Assembly: GCF_000371925.1 (NCBI RefSeq)
Contig: NZ_AQVE01000032.1
Coordinates: 1-36,244, forward strand
DNA: 36,244 nucleotides
Direction of reading: 5' to 3'
Source: Thiolinea disciformis DSM 14473
Lineage (GTDB): Bacteria > Pseudomonadota > Gammaproteobacteria > Thiotrichales > Thiotrichaceae
The notes beneath the pieces are model-generated. The model did no database searches. It worked only from the letters and a program-made list of their open reading frames with translations, and was not told the DNA's origin. Made by a program: the position numbers and the translations under genes. How positions within the stretch are numbered: position 1 is the first letter of the stretch; each line of letters begins with the position of its first letter. This document shows, piece by piece, positions 1 to 7,599 of this stretch.

Positions 1-2
1 AG

Positions 3-221
3 GCGGTGTTGTGGATCCTGCGGTCGGGCAGTCAGTGGCGGAGTTTACCGCGTGAGTACGGTCACTGGAATAGTGTGTTTAAACGGTATAATCGTTGGGC
101 GGCGATGGTTGTATGGGATACCTTATTTCAGGCCATTCAAGTAGAGCCTGACTATCAAGAAGGCGGTATCGATAGTACCGTGGTGCGGGCACATGCCTGT
201 GCAGTGGGACAAAAAAAGTAG
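3..221 (+). CDS. IS5-family transposase, N-terminal part (orfA, 5'-truncated by window)
   Basis: This frame is open from the window edge, so the true start lies upstream. It encodes the N-terminal half of an IS5-family transposase: the [13 protein letters not shown] segment, then [12 protein letters not shown], then the first catalytic aspartate in [12 protein letters not shown]. The frame stops right after a run of seven A residues at 211-217. The rest of the transposase continues in another frame (193-645). Joining the halves needs a net +1 (or -2) change of frame at the A-run. Several IS5-family elements are known to use frameshifting or transcriptional slippage for this, but a simple mutation would look the same. 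Confidence 0.75.
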   Translation, partial: AVLWILRSGSQWRSLPREYGHWNSVFKRYNRWAAMVVWDTLFQAIQVEPDYQEGGIDSTVVRAHACAVGQKK

Positions 222-645
222 TGCCACAGCCGAAGCTCTTGGTCGTTCAGTTGGGGGTTTTAGCTGTAAAATCCATGTGTTAACCGATGGGTTGGGCTAC
301 CCGCTGCGCTTTTTACTGACCGCAGGACAAACGGCAGATATTACTCAAGCTCAAGCACTCGTCTCCTCCACACCGCTTAAAGCGTTACTCGCGAATAAGG
401 GCTATGACTCACCAGCATTAGTGGACTATCTCAAGGAACGACACATTGAATCCGTCATTCCTTCACGTGCTAATGCCTTGAATCCTCGCGTTTATGACAA
501 CGTGAGATATAAAGAGCGGCATCTGATTGAGTGTTTCTTTAGCAAGATCAAACATTATCGACGGGTCTTTGCCCGTTTTGATAAGAAGGCTCAGAACTTT
601 ATGGCATTCCTTCACTTCGTCGCCTTCTTAATCTGGACTCGCTAA
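193..645 (+). CDS. IS5-family transposase, C-terminal part (orfB)
   Basis: This frame carries the catalytic C-terminal half of an IS5-family transposase. [15 protein letters not shown], then [15 protein letters not shown], then [13 protein letters not shown], then [19 protein letters not shown] are family hallmarks. The last holds the conserved glutamate (about residue 113 of this frame). The ATG at 193 overlaps orfA and is probably not the real start, because the product is expected as a fusion across the A7 run. In relatives the second catalytic aspartate sits in an ADKGYD-like motif. Here it reads ANKGYD (Asn68, codon AAT), which would be expected to disable transposition. That alignment is from memory, so the inactivation is an inference. 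Confidence 0.75.
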   Translation: MPVQWDKKSSATAEALGRSVGGFSCKIHVLTDGLGYPLRFLLTAGQTADITQAQALVSSTPLKALLANKGYDSPALVDYLKERHIESVIPSRANALNPRVYDNVRYKERHLIECFFSKIKHYRRVFARFDKKAQNFMAFLHFVAFLIWTR

Positions 646-658
646 ATGTCAACAGAAT

Positions 659-1261
659 CTAGTCTTGTTCCTCACTTGCTGATTTTTCCAAACGCCATTT
701 TGCCAACTCACCATTTTCCACGCGTTCGTATATACCCTCGACTTTTAGTGTGGTGTGGATAGATTCGAATGTAACCTCCTGCCCCAAGTAATAATATGAA
801 GGTTGCCAACCTGCACTACGGCGATAAACCGTCACTTCAGCAATGTCCTGCTCGATTAGCACATATTCCAATAAACTAGGTAGGGCAATATATTCTAAAC
901 GCTTATCAGTTTTATCGGTGCGGCGTGTACTTTCTGAAATCACTTCGACGACTAAAATCGGACGTTCGCGTACATAAGCATCTTGGGAGGGATCATCATT
1001 ACAAATGACCACGACATCAGGATAACGGAAACGATCGTGAGCAGTTTTAATGAGCATGTCACTTACGAATGGCTCACAAGGTTGGTCTTTCAAAGCATTC
1101 CACATTAAGTTAGATAGGTTGCGAGTAATACGATTGTGATTAATCTTCGCTCCAGCCATGGAATACACTTGCCCTGCCACATACTCGTATTTCTGCTGAC
1201 TGATCCGCTCGCCAGCAAGATAATCTTGGATGCTAATCTGATCAAGTGGCTGTGCAAACAT
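659..1261 (-). CDS. Uma2-family (DUF820) PD-(D/E)XK nuclease-like protein
   Basis: A 200-residue protein of the Uma2 family, a restriction-endonuclease-fold family common in cyanobacteria and filamentous bacteria, with no well-established role. Hallmarks are YEYVAGQVYSMAGA (residues 25-38), RYPDVVVI with the metal-binding Asp82, VVEVISESTRRTDKTDKRLEY with Glu106 and candidate lysines 117/120, and LPSLLEYVLI. The length is normal for the family. The ATG has a GAGG seven bases upstream. The stop codon (659-661) lies exactly at the presumed right end of the IS5 element, so the original C-terminus may have been altered by the insertion. No antitoxin-like partner is visible beside it. Confidence 0.85.
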   Translation of the reverse strand: MFAQPLDQISIQDYLAGERISQQKYEYVAGQVYSMAGAKINHNRITRNLSNLMWNALKDQPCEPFVSDMLIKTAHDRFRYPDVVVICNDDPSQDAYVRERPILVVEVISESTRRTDKTDKRLEYIALPSLLEYVLIEQDIAEVTVYRRSAGWQPSYYYLGQEVTFESIHTTLKVEGIYERVENGELAKWRLEKSASEEQD

Positions 1262-1418
1262 AAGCGAACCTCTAATTAGGATACAGAATCTGTTTCGATC
1301 TTAGCATATTTATAAAAACAGATGGGTTTTGTGGCTAATACTGAAATGCAGCTTTATTGTGCAACTTATCCGGTATCAGCTATTCACTAAGAATATAAAT
1401 TTATCAAGGAGGAGGATT

Positions 1419-1565
1419 ATGGAAACCAAAGTCCTGATCACTATTTCGTAGCAAGCGTTTGATTGGTATGACGAATATGCGCATGAAAGTATATATCGAC
1501 GTACTTTTCTAGCCTGTTTGGGTTCTTTAGCCATTGCTCATTTAAGCGTGAGGCTGTTTAGTTAA
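1419..1565 (+). pseudogene. Small ORF broken by an in-frame TAG, strong ribosome binding site
   Basis: In this otherwise gene-free stretch (1262-1671) an AAGGAGGAGG ribosome binding site at 1406-1415 sits at ideal distance before an ATG at 1419. Translation gives ten residues (METKVLITIS), then TAG at 1449-1451, then 37 more in-frame residues to a TAA at 1563-1565. The second half contains FDWYDEYAHESIYRRTF and a hydrophobic stretch, LACLGSLAIAHLSV. I do not recognise the family. It could be a decayed small membrane-associated protein, a 10-residue leader peptide, or chance. The strong RBS is the main reason to list it. Confidence 0.4.
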
Positions 1566-1610
1566 TGCGCGAAGTGAGTGCTCAAGCTTGTAGCAAGATG
1601 CACAAGATGG

Positions 1611-1640
1611 CTACTTTTACGCAACCTTTATTGTTATTCT
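1611..1640 (+). promoter_or_regulatory. Candidate tup promoter/operator with CAACCTT-type repeat
   Basis: CAACCTT at 1622-1628 is preceded exactly 11 bases upstream by CTACTTT (1611-1617), a 5-of-7 match. The same heptamer is found as a perfect 11-bp-spaced tandem repeat in front of the aldehyde oxidoreductase operon (5153-5170). The context is also similar: GCAACCTTTATTG here against CAACCTTATTGCAACCTT there. A weak -10-like TATTCT follows at 1635-1640. One-turn spacing of direct repeats suits a winged-helix activator, so this is a plausible operator for control of tupABC. It is an inference from pattern sharing only. Confidence 0.4.
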
Positions 1641-1671
1641 AAGACTTCATCATCGTGAGGAGTCTAAATCA

Positions 1672-2538
1672 ATGAAGTTAAAAACCTTATTCTCAGCCCT
1701 GTGCTTAGTAAGTTTGTCCTTCGTACAGTCCAGTGCGTTCGCATTGGAAAAGCCAAAGAATAGCGTGATCAAAATGTCGACTACCACCAGTACCGAAAAC
1801 TCCGGTTTGTTAAAGTTTCTCTTACCTAAGTTTGAGGAAAAAACGGGTTATAGTGTGCAAGTGATTGCCGTCGGTTCTGGTAAGGCTCTCAAAATGGGCG
1901 AGGATGGCGATGTCGATGTGGTGCTGTCCCATGCGCCAGCCGCTGAGAAAGAATTTGTGGAAAAAGGCTTTGGCGATAAACGTTATCCGGTCATGTATAA
2001 CGATTTTGTCGTCTTAGGCCCTGAAGCCGACCCTGCCGGAATTAAGGAGCTAAAATCGACCGCCGAATCATTTGCCAAAATTGCTGAAACTAAATCGCCT
2101 TTTATATCGCGTGGCGACGATTCTGGGACGCATAAAAAAGAATTGAAAATTTGGGAAACGGCGAAAATTAAACCTGAAGGGGAATGGTATCGCGAAGCAG
2201 GCGATGGTATGGAAAAAGTGATTCAAATGTCTGGTGAGTTGAATGCTTATACGTTGGCGGATCGCGGAACATGGCTTGCAGTGATGAACAAGTCGCCCTT
2301 GAAAATCCTGCATGAAGGCGATAAAGAATTATTCAATCCTTATGGCATTATGGCGGTAAGCCAAAAACGTTATCCCGATATTAATCATGATGGCGCACAA
2401 GCTTTGATTGATTGGATGGTATCAGAAGAAGGTCAGGCTGCTATTGCTAGTTTCAAAGTGAATGATATGGTCTTATTTACCCCGAATGCTGATAAAGCCG
2501 ACGCATCCGCTAAAGAAACTCCAGCTAAAGTTCAATAA
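1672..2538 (+). CDS. tupA: Tungstate ABC transporter, periplasmic substrate-binding protein
   Basis: Binds tungstate in the periplasm and delivers it to the TupB permease. The 288-residue product starts with a signal peptide, likely cleaved after AFA (residue 24). The TTTSTENSGLL segment (residues 37-47) is the oxyanion-binding signature of TupA proteins and separates them from ModA. Further family features are GSGKAL, DVDVVLSHAP, YNDFVVLGP and SRGDDSGTHKKEL. A short charged, alanine-rich tail (about residues 272-288) extends past the usual end. A GTGAGGAG Shine-Dalgarno region precedes the ATG. It is the first gene of tupABC, next to a tungsten-enzyme operon, which supports tungstate as the true ligand. 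Confidence 0.93.
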   Translation: MKLKTLFSALCLVSLSFVQSSAFALEKPKNSVIKMSTTTSTENSGLLKFLLPKFEEKTGYSVQVIAVGSGKALKMGEDGDVDVVLSHAPAAEKEFVEKGFGDKRYPVMYNDFVVLGPEADPAGIKELKSTAESFAKIAETKSPFISRGDDSGTHKKELKIWETAKIKPEGEWYREAGDGMEKVIQMSGELNAYTLADRGTWLAVMNKSPLKILHEGDKELFNPYGIMAVSQKRYPDINHDGAQALIDWMVSEEGQAAIASFKVNDMVLFTPNADKADASAKETPAKVQ

Positions 2539-2546
2539 TATTTTTC

Positions 2547-3248
2547 ATGGAGGCTTTGGTTCAAGCTAGCCAAGACGCTTTATCCCTGTTATTTAGCGGG
2601 GATAAAGAGCTCTGGGAAATCGTTGGTATTTCTTTCCAAGTCTCACTCTTGGCTTTAATCATTGCGATTCCACCCGCTTTATTACTCGCTTTTGCTTTAG
2701 CTTATGGTCAATTCGTCGGCAGACGCTTTTTGATTGCGCTATTCAGCACCATGCTATCCGTGCCAACGGTGGTGATTGGTCTAACTTTATATGTTCTATT
2801 GTCACGCCAAGGCCCTTTAGGTGAATGGCGTTTGCTATTTACTCAAACGGCGATGATGTTAGGGCAAATAACGCTCGCGTTTCCAATGTTGGTTTCGATC
2901 GGTCATTCCGCTTTGCAGGCGGCTGATCGACGCGCGTGGGAAACCGCCCGAACCTTGGGCGCTTCGCGTTTGCGAGCCTTGCTAACAGTCACTTATGAAG
3001 TACGTTTTGGTTTGCTGGCTGCGGTATTGGCGTCCTTCGGGCGGATTATTTCTGAGGTGGGTGCTTCTATGATGCTGGGCGGCAATATCTTACATCACAC
3101 CCGTAATATCCCGACCGCGATCGCGCTCGAAACGAGCAAAGGCGAATTCGCACAGGGCATTGCTTTAGGCTTGGTTTTATTAGTGATGGCTTTAGCTTTA
3201 AATGTTCTGCTGCACCATTTTCAGGGCAAAGGCTATGTGGGTTCATGA
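2547..3248 (+). CDS. tupB: Tungstate ABC transporter, permease
   Basis: Inner-membrane channel subunit of the tungstate importer. The 233 residues hold about five or six hydrophobic segments, for example 32-54, 63-86, 104-122, 154-172 and 204-222. The cytoplasmic coupling (EAA-like) loop reads RAWETARTLGASRLRALL (residues 129-146) and contacts the ATPase. The gene follows tupA by eight bases. Its last four bases (ATGA) overlap the start of tupC, indicating translational coupling. Family assignment to the TupB/ModB-type permeases is clear; tungstate specificity comes from the adjoining TupA. Confidence 0.92.
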   Translation: MEALVQASQDALSLLFSGDKELWEIVGISFQVSLLALIIAIPPALLLAFALAYGQFVGRRFLIALFSTMLSVPTVVIGLTLYVLLSRQGPLGEWRLLFTQTAMMLGQITLAFPMLVSIGHSALQAADRRAWETARTLGASRLRALLTVTYEVRFGLLAAVLASFGRIISEVGASMMLGGNILHHTRNIPTAIALETSKGEFAQGIALGLVLLVMALALNVLLHHFQGKGYVGS

Positions 3249-3946
3249 CTAAGTTGCAGTTTCAGGGTATTTCCAAATATTTTCAAGACCGTCACCTATT
3301 ACAAGAAATAAGCTTGCCGGTGTGGCAGGGGCACTGCACCTTGTTAACGGGGGCAAATGGCGCCGGTAAAACTACCTTATTGAGGATTTTGGCTGGTTTT
3401 GAAAGGCCAGATACGTTTGAGGTGCAGACAAGTTTGGGTTTATTGAATTGGAGGCAATACAAAAAAACCTTGAGTAGCCGTGTCCTGTATCTCCACCAGC
3501 AACCTTATATGTTTGAAGGCAGTGTTTGGGCGAATCTGGATTATGCCTTGCCACGCCACTTGAGCAAATTGGAGCGTGCTGAGCGCATTGAGGAAGCGTT
3601 AACATGGGCTGTACTCGAAGCCTTAGCAAATGCTAAGGCGAAAAACCTTTCAGGCGGTGAATATCAGCGTGTAGCTTTAGCACGAGCTTGGTTGCGCAAA
3701 CCGCAGATTTTATTGCTGGATGAGCCAACGTCGAATATGGATCAAGAGGCACGTTTGCGTACCGTGCATCTTCTCGGCCAATTACGGAGTGAAGGCATGG
3801 CCTTAGTGGTGGCGAGCCATGATCCTGATTATTTTTCTTCATTGGTGACGGATCATCTGCATCTGAATCAAGGCCAGTTATTGCCTGTGCCACTACATGC
3901 GAAGCGCGATAATGGAAATGTTACGACGTTACGGCAAAGCCTTTAG
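3245..3946 (+). CDS. tupC: Tungstate ABC transporter, ATP-binding protein
   Basis: Cytoplasmic ATPase that powers TupAB. All ABC motifs are visible in the 233 residues: Walker A GANGAGKTT (36-44), Q-loop near HQQPYMF (84-90), signature LSGGEYQRV (135-143), Walker B ILLLDEP (155-161) and the switch histidine in SHD (192). There is no C-terminal TOBE/molbindin domain such as ModC has; the protein stops soon after the nucleotide-binding domain, as is usual for TupC. The start overlaps tupB by four bases, and its stop codon overlaps the stop of the convergent regulator gene by four bases. Confidence 0.92.
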   Translation: MTKLQFQGISKYFQDRHLLQEISLPVWQGHCTLLTGANGAGKTTLLRILAGFERPDTFEVQTSLGLLNWRQYKKTLSSRVLYLHQQPYMFEGSVWANLDYALPRHLSKLERAERIEEALTWAVLEALANAKAKNLSGGEYQRVALARAWLRKPQILLLDEPTSNMDQEARLRTVHLLGQLRSEGMALVVASHDPDYFSSLVTDHLHLNQGQLLPVPLHAKRDNGNVTTLRQSL

Positions 3947-5133
3947 TCGTTTTTACCCAACTCCCAATTCAACAATTCTGCCAAACGTTCGCGCACTAAT
4001 TCTTTACCTTGAGCATTGTGGGCAAGGCTGTCCATCAGTACTTGTGGATCAAGACAATTAGCAACCACTTTTTCCATAATCGCGTCAGTATAATTACGCC
4101 ATTCAGTGAGCTCCGGCGAGGTAGATAAAGGTAACAAAGAACCCCGATACAGATTCAAGGCTTTCTCAAGATTTTGTTCTTTTAAGACCTGCCACAGTGC
4201 TGTGTAGTCGCTCCAAGTGCTTACCAAAATTTGATAAGGTCGCGAACCAATTTGCCCATCGAGTAAATGACGTAAATGCGAGAGGCTAGCTTTTAGGCTG
4301 GCTGGTGCAATAGTGGGGTCGCTATACAAAGCACGGTGCAATTCCGCGAGGGTAATACCTTGAGGATGTAAACTCAGTAGGCAGAGAATTTCCAATTGGC
4401 GTAAGGAAACGTGTAAGGGTTTACCGCGAAAAATTACCTGTGGAAAGCCAAGTGCATAAAGCTGTAATTCAGCAGGTTGTGCCATTGCCGGTAAGTGCCG
4501 ACGGAGTGTGTGGGCTATATCGGCCACCGCCATTTCACCCAAAGGGGTATGCAAGTCAGCGTGGGTGGCAATACAAAACACACCTACCACTTCATTGGTT
4601 TGAGCGTGAGTGATGGGTGCAGCATAAGCGACCCAATCGTGTAAAGCTTCACTGAAATGTTCGGCTGCAAAGACTACCTGTGGTTTTTGCTGGCGCAACG
4701 CCAAACCAATGGCATTGGTACCGATAGAGGCTTCATTCCATTGGCTACCTACACTGAAGTGAATAGCGTGAGCAGCAGAGGTTAATGCTTCACTAGCACT
4801 AGTCCAAAGAATTTGCCCTAGTTCATCAGTTAAGGCCGCTACTAAATTACCTTCCTCCACTAGTTGCTCAAGCTCCGCTTTAATGGGTTCTAGGGCAACG
4901 CATAAGGGGGAGGAGACCCAGCGCGAAGCAGAAAAGTTGAATTCAGGCGCGAGTGAGCTGGGTAATACTTGTTTCAGGCTACGTTGCCACGAGCTAATCA
5001 GCTCAGCCGATAACAGCGTGTCGGGGCTAGGCACGCGGTTTTCATAGACGAATAAAGCCCACGCCAATTTCAGAGCTTTGCGGCGTTGCTCCAATATTAA
5101 TTTTCGTTTAGCGGGCTGCATACCAGCCCTCAT
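3943..5133 (-). CDS. GAF-domain regulator with winged-helix and BTAD-like C-terminus, probable aor/tup regulator
   Basis: A 396-residue probable transcription factor. Residues about 85-215 form a GAF domain; the stretch SQWNEASIGTNAIGLAL (130-146) is the hallmark of AcoR-type ligand-sensing GAF domains. There is no AAA+ sigma-54 module after it. Instead, residues about 225-305 look like an OmpR/SARP-type winged helix (VSLRQLEILCLLSLHPQGIT, then SLKASLSHLRHLL). Residues about 310-396 resemble a bacterial transcriptional activation domain (ALNLYRGSLLP, ELTEWRNY). The ATG has GAGGAA ten bases upstream. The gene is divergent from the aldehyde oxidoreductase operon and convergent with tupC, so it sits between two groups it may control. 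The effector is unknown; an aldehyde or related metabolite is only a guess. Confidence 0.75.
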   Translation of the reverse strand: MRAGMQPAKRKLILEQRRKALKLAWALFVYENRVPSPDTLLSAELISSWQRSLKQVLPSSLAPEFNFSASRWVSSPLCVALEPIKAELEQLVEEGNLVAALTDELGQILWTSASEALTSAAHAIHFSVGSQWNEASIGTNAIGLALRQQKPQVVFAAEHFSEALHDWVAYAAPITHAQTNEVVGVFCIATHADLHTPLGEMAVADIAHTLRRHLPAMAQPAELQLYALGFPQVIFRGKPLHVSLRQLEILCLLSLHPQGITLAELHRALYSDPTIAPASLKASLSHLRHLLDGQIGSRPYQILVSTWSDYTALWQVLKEQNLEKALNLYRGSLLPLSTSPELTEWRNYTDAIMEKVVANCLDPQVLMDSLAHNAQGKELVRERLAELLNWELGKND

Positions 5134-5152
5134 TGTGTACGATTTTCCTCTT

Positions 5153-5195
5153 CAACCTTATTGCAACCTTGTCAGTGTTAGGATGGTGGTATGAA
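5153..5195 (+). promoter_or_regulatory. Candidate aor promoter with tandem CAACCTT repeats
   Basis: Two exact copies of CAACCTT lie at 5153-5159 and 5164-5170, eleven bases apart, so on the same face of the helix. The second copy runs into a -35-like TTGTCA (5169-5174), with a -10-like TATGAA at 5190-5195 after a short 15-base spacer. Activators with OmpR/SARP-type winged helices typically bind such direct repeats overlapping a poor -35 region, and the divergent regulator has that type of domain. The repeats also lie 20-37 bases upstream of the regulator's own start codon, so autoregulation is possible. The repeats are seen; the function is inferred. Confidence 0.5.
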
Positions 5196-5248
5196 CTAAA
5201 TACAAACCAAAAACACTCGATAGCTAAGCTTTTGGAGGAGCAAGCGAC

Positions 5249-5722
5249 ATGCTGAAATCACTCTACATTAATCCAGAAAAATGTACAGGCTGTTTGCAAT
5301 GCGAAATGGCTTGTTCGTATGAGCTTGAGCAGGTTTTTAATCCGGCGCACTCGCGCATTAAAGTCTTTACTTTTCATGATGCAGGGCGTTTCGTTCCCTA
5401 TACTTGTACGCAATGTGACGAGGCATGGTGCTTGAAAGCCTGCCCTGTGGAAGCGATTGTGATTAATGCAGCGACTGGCGCGAAAGAAATTTTAAATGAC
5501 CGCTGTGTAGGCTGTAAGGTCTGCACGATTTCTTGCCCATTCGGCACGGTCAACTACAATTCAGCTTCTGGCAAAGTCATTAAATGCGACTTATGTGGTG
5601 GTAATCCACAATGCGCTTCCGCTTGCCCCACTGGTGCGATTACTTATATTGATTCTGATGCGACTGGCTTAGAGCGTATGCGTAACTGGGCCGAAAAAAT
5701 TAATACTCAGTACGCTGCTTGA
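5249..5722 (+). CDS. aorA: Polyferredoxin electron-transfer subunit of tungsten aldehyde oxidoreductase
   Basis: The 157-residue protein has sixteen cysteines in four ferredoxin-type groups: 12/15/18/22, 53/56/61/65, 86/89/92/96 and 113/116/122/126, enough for four [4Fe-4S] clusters. It resembles the small iron-sulfur subunit of bacterial tungsten aldehyde oxidoreductases. In the Aromatoleum enzyme that subunit wires the tungstopterin subunit to the FAD subunit and can oligomerise into filaments. No twin-arginine signal is present, so it is cytoplasmic. A GGAGGAG Shine-Dalgarno sequence precedes the ATG. It is the first gene of the operon, with the large subunit starting 13 bases downstream. 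Confidence 0.88.
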   Translation: MLKSLYINPEKCTGCLQCEMACSYELEQVFNPAHSRIKVFTFHDAGRFVPYTCTQCDEAWCLKACPVEAIVINAATGAKEILNDRCVGCKVCTISCPFGTVNYNSASGKVIKCDLCGGNPQCASACPTGAITYIDSDATGLERMRNWAEKINTQYAA

Positions 5723-5735
5723 GGAGAAAGAAATT

Positions 5736-7592
5736 ATGGCATGGACTAGAAAATTCCTGCGTGTCAATTTAACCGATGGCACGATCAAAACTGAAGCATT
5801 AAACATGGACTGGGCACGTGAATATCTCGGCCAGCGTGGCTTGGCAACGCGTTATTTTGTAGCCGAGGTGGATCCAAAAGTGGATGCCTTAGGGCCAGAT
5901 AATAAGCTTATCATGACGACAGGGCCCTTAACGGGCACGATGGCTTCTACCGGCGGACGTTATTCCGTAGTGACCAAAAGTCCTTTAACCGGTGCTATTG
6001 CATGTTCCAATTCCGGTGGCTTTATTGGCGCTGAAATGAAAAATGCCGGTTGGGATATGATTATTTTCGAAGGCAAAGCGCCAAGCCCTGTTTATTTATA
6101 TGTAGAAAATGATCACGCCGAATTAGTCCCAGCAGATGATTTGTGGGGTAAGTCAGTTTGGGCGACCGATGAGTTATTGCACCAAAAATATCAAGACCCG
6201 CAATTACGGATTTGCTGTGTGGGACGTTCTGCGGAAGCAGGCTGCTTGTATTCCGCGATTGTCAATGACTTACACCGTGCAGCAGGCCGTTCAGGTGTTG
6301 GCACCGTGATGGCCTCCAAAAATCTGAAAGCGGTTGCGGTACGTGGCACCAAAGGCGTGGGTAATATTAAAGACCCTATTCGCTTTATGAAAACCGTAGC
6401 TGAGCAGAAAAAAGTCTTGGCGGATAATGCGGTAACGGGCGCTGGCTTACCTAAATACGGTACGCAAGTCCTCATGAATGTAATCAATGAAATGGGAGCT
6501 TTGCCAACGCGCAATATGCGTGAGGTAAAGTTCGAAGGCGCCCATGCGGTTTCTGGCGAGGCGATGCATGAACCCCGTAAGTCCGATGGCAAACCGAATT
6601 TAACCCGTAATGCTGGGTGCTTTGGTTGCACAATTGCTTGTGGTCGTATCTCAACTATTGATCGTGGTCACTTCTCGGTTGAAACCAAACCCGAGTATTG
6701 GGGAAATTCAGGTGGTTTGGAATATGAAGCCGCATGGGCGTTGGGGCCTGATACGGGCGTGGATGACTTGAACGCTTTGACCTATGTGAACTTCTTATGT
6801 AATGAAGATGGCATGGATCCGATTTCATACGGTGCAACAGTGGCAGCAGCCATGGAGTTGTATGAAATGGGTGTTATTACCCAAGAAGACACGGGTGGTA
6901 TTGAACTAAAATTTGGTTCAGCCCAAGCGTTAGTGGCAGTCACTGAATTAACCGCCAAAGGTGAAGGCTTCGGCAAGATTCTGGGCTTAGGCTCTAAGCG
7001 CATGTGCGAGAAATACGGCCATCCCGAACTGTCTATGACCGTAAAAGGCCAAGAGTTCCCCGCCTATGATCCGCGTGGTATTCAGGGTATGGGCTTAACC
7101 TATGCTACCTCGAATCGTGGTGCTTGCCACTTGCGTAGTTATACGGTTTCTTCTGAGGTCTTAGGCATTCCCTTCAAAACAGATCCTTTAGCGACCGAAG
7201 GTAAACCCGAATTGGTCATTGCTTTCCAAGATGCGACTGCAGCGGTGGACTCATCTGGTCTTTGTATTTTCACGACTTTCGCGTGGTCACTCGAAAATAT
7301 TGCGCCACAAATTGATGCGGCTTGCGAAGGCGACTGGTCAGTGGAAAAATGTGCTGAATTAGGGGCGCGGGTATGGAACTTGGAGCGTGATTTTAATATG
7401 CGTGCCGGTTTGACCAGTGCCGATGACACTTTGCCACCGCGCTTATTAAAAGATGGTGCCAATACCGGCCCTGCACAAGGCAAAGTTGCGGGTTTGGCAG
7501 AAATGTTGCCGAAGTACTATGAATTGCGTGGTTGGACAACAGAGGGGCAATTAACCCCAGAAACGCGAGCACGTTACGGTTTACCAAGCTGA
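5736..7592 (+). CDS. aorB: Tungsten-containing aldehyde oxidoreductase, large (tungstopterin) subunit
   Basis: Oxidises aldehydes to carboxylic acids at a bis-pyranopterin tungsten site. The 618 residues match the aldehyde:ferredoxin oxidoreductase family throughout: GPLTGTMASTGGRYSVVTKS (63-82), SNSGGFIGAEMKNAGWD (91-107), GRSGVGTVMASKNLKAV (184-200). The [4Fe-4S] ligands are Cys295, Cys298, Cys302 and most likely Cys510 (DSSGLCIF). GLEYEAAWALGPDTG (328-341) and SNRGACHLRS (459-468) carry the pterin/active-site residues, probably including Glu330 or Glu332 and His465. Substrate range cannot be read from the sequence. Placement between the ferredoxin and FAD subunits points to an NAD(P)-linked complex like that of Aromatoleum rather than the archaeal ferredoxin-only enzyme. 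Confidence 0.93.
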   Translation: MAWTRKFLRVNLTDGTIKTEALNMDWAREYLGQRGLATRYFVAEVDPKVDALGPDNKLIMTTGPLTGTMASTGGRYSVVTKSPLTGAIACSNSGGFIGAEMKNAGWDMIIFEGKAPSPVYLYVENDHAELVPADDLWGKSVWATDELLHQKYQDPQLRICCVGRSAEAGCLYSAIVNDLHRAAGRSGVGTVMASKNLKAVAVRGTKGVGNIKDPIRFMKTVAEQKKVLADNAVTGAGLPKYGTQVLMNVINEMGALPTRNMREVKFEGAHAVSGEAMHEPRKSDGKPNLTRNAGCFGCTIACGRISTIDRGHFSVETKPEYWGNSGGLEYEAAWALGPDTGVDDLNALTYVNFLCNEDGMDPISYGATVAAAMELYEMGVITQEDTGGIELKFGSAQALVAVTELTAKGEGFGKILGLGSKRMCEKYGHPELSMTVKGQEFPAYDPRGIQGMGLTYATSNRGACHLRSYTVSSEVLGIPFKTDPLATEGKPELVIAFQDATAAVDSSGLCIFTTFAWSLENIAPQIDAACEGDWSVEKCAELGARVWNLERDFNMRAGLTSADDTLPPRLLKDGANTGPAQGKVAGLAEMLPKYYELRGWTTEGQLTPETRARYGLPS

Positions 7593-7599
7593 GGTAGGC

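Larger units (their letters stand above)
1..660 (+). mobile_element. IS5-family insertion sequence (IS427-like), left part outside the window
   Basis: The two overlapping reading frames here make up an IS5-family DDE transposase of the type encoded in two frames. The left end is missing because the window starts inside the gene. The right end probably lies just after the transposase stop: the bases at about 646-660 read ATGTCAACAGAATCT, which looks like an inward-facing terminal inverted repeat of this group. I cannot confirm it because the partner repeat is outside the window. The last bases of the element merge with the stop codon of the neighbouring minus-strand Uma2 gene. Confidence 0.75.
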
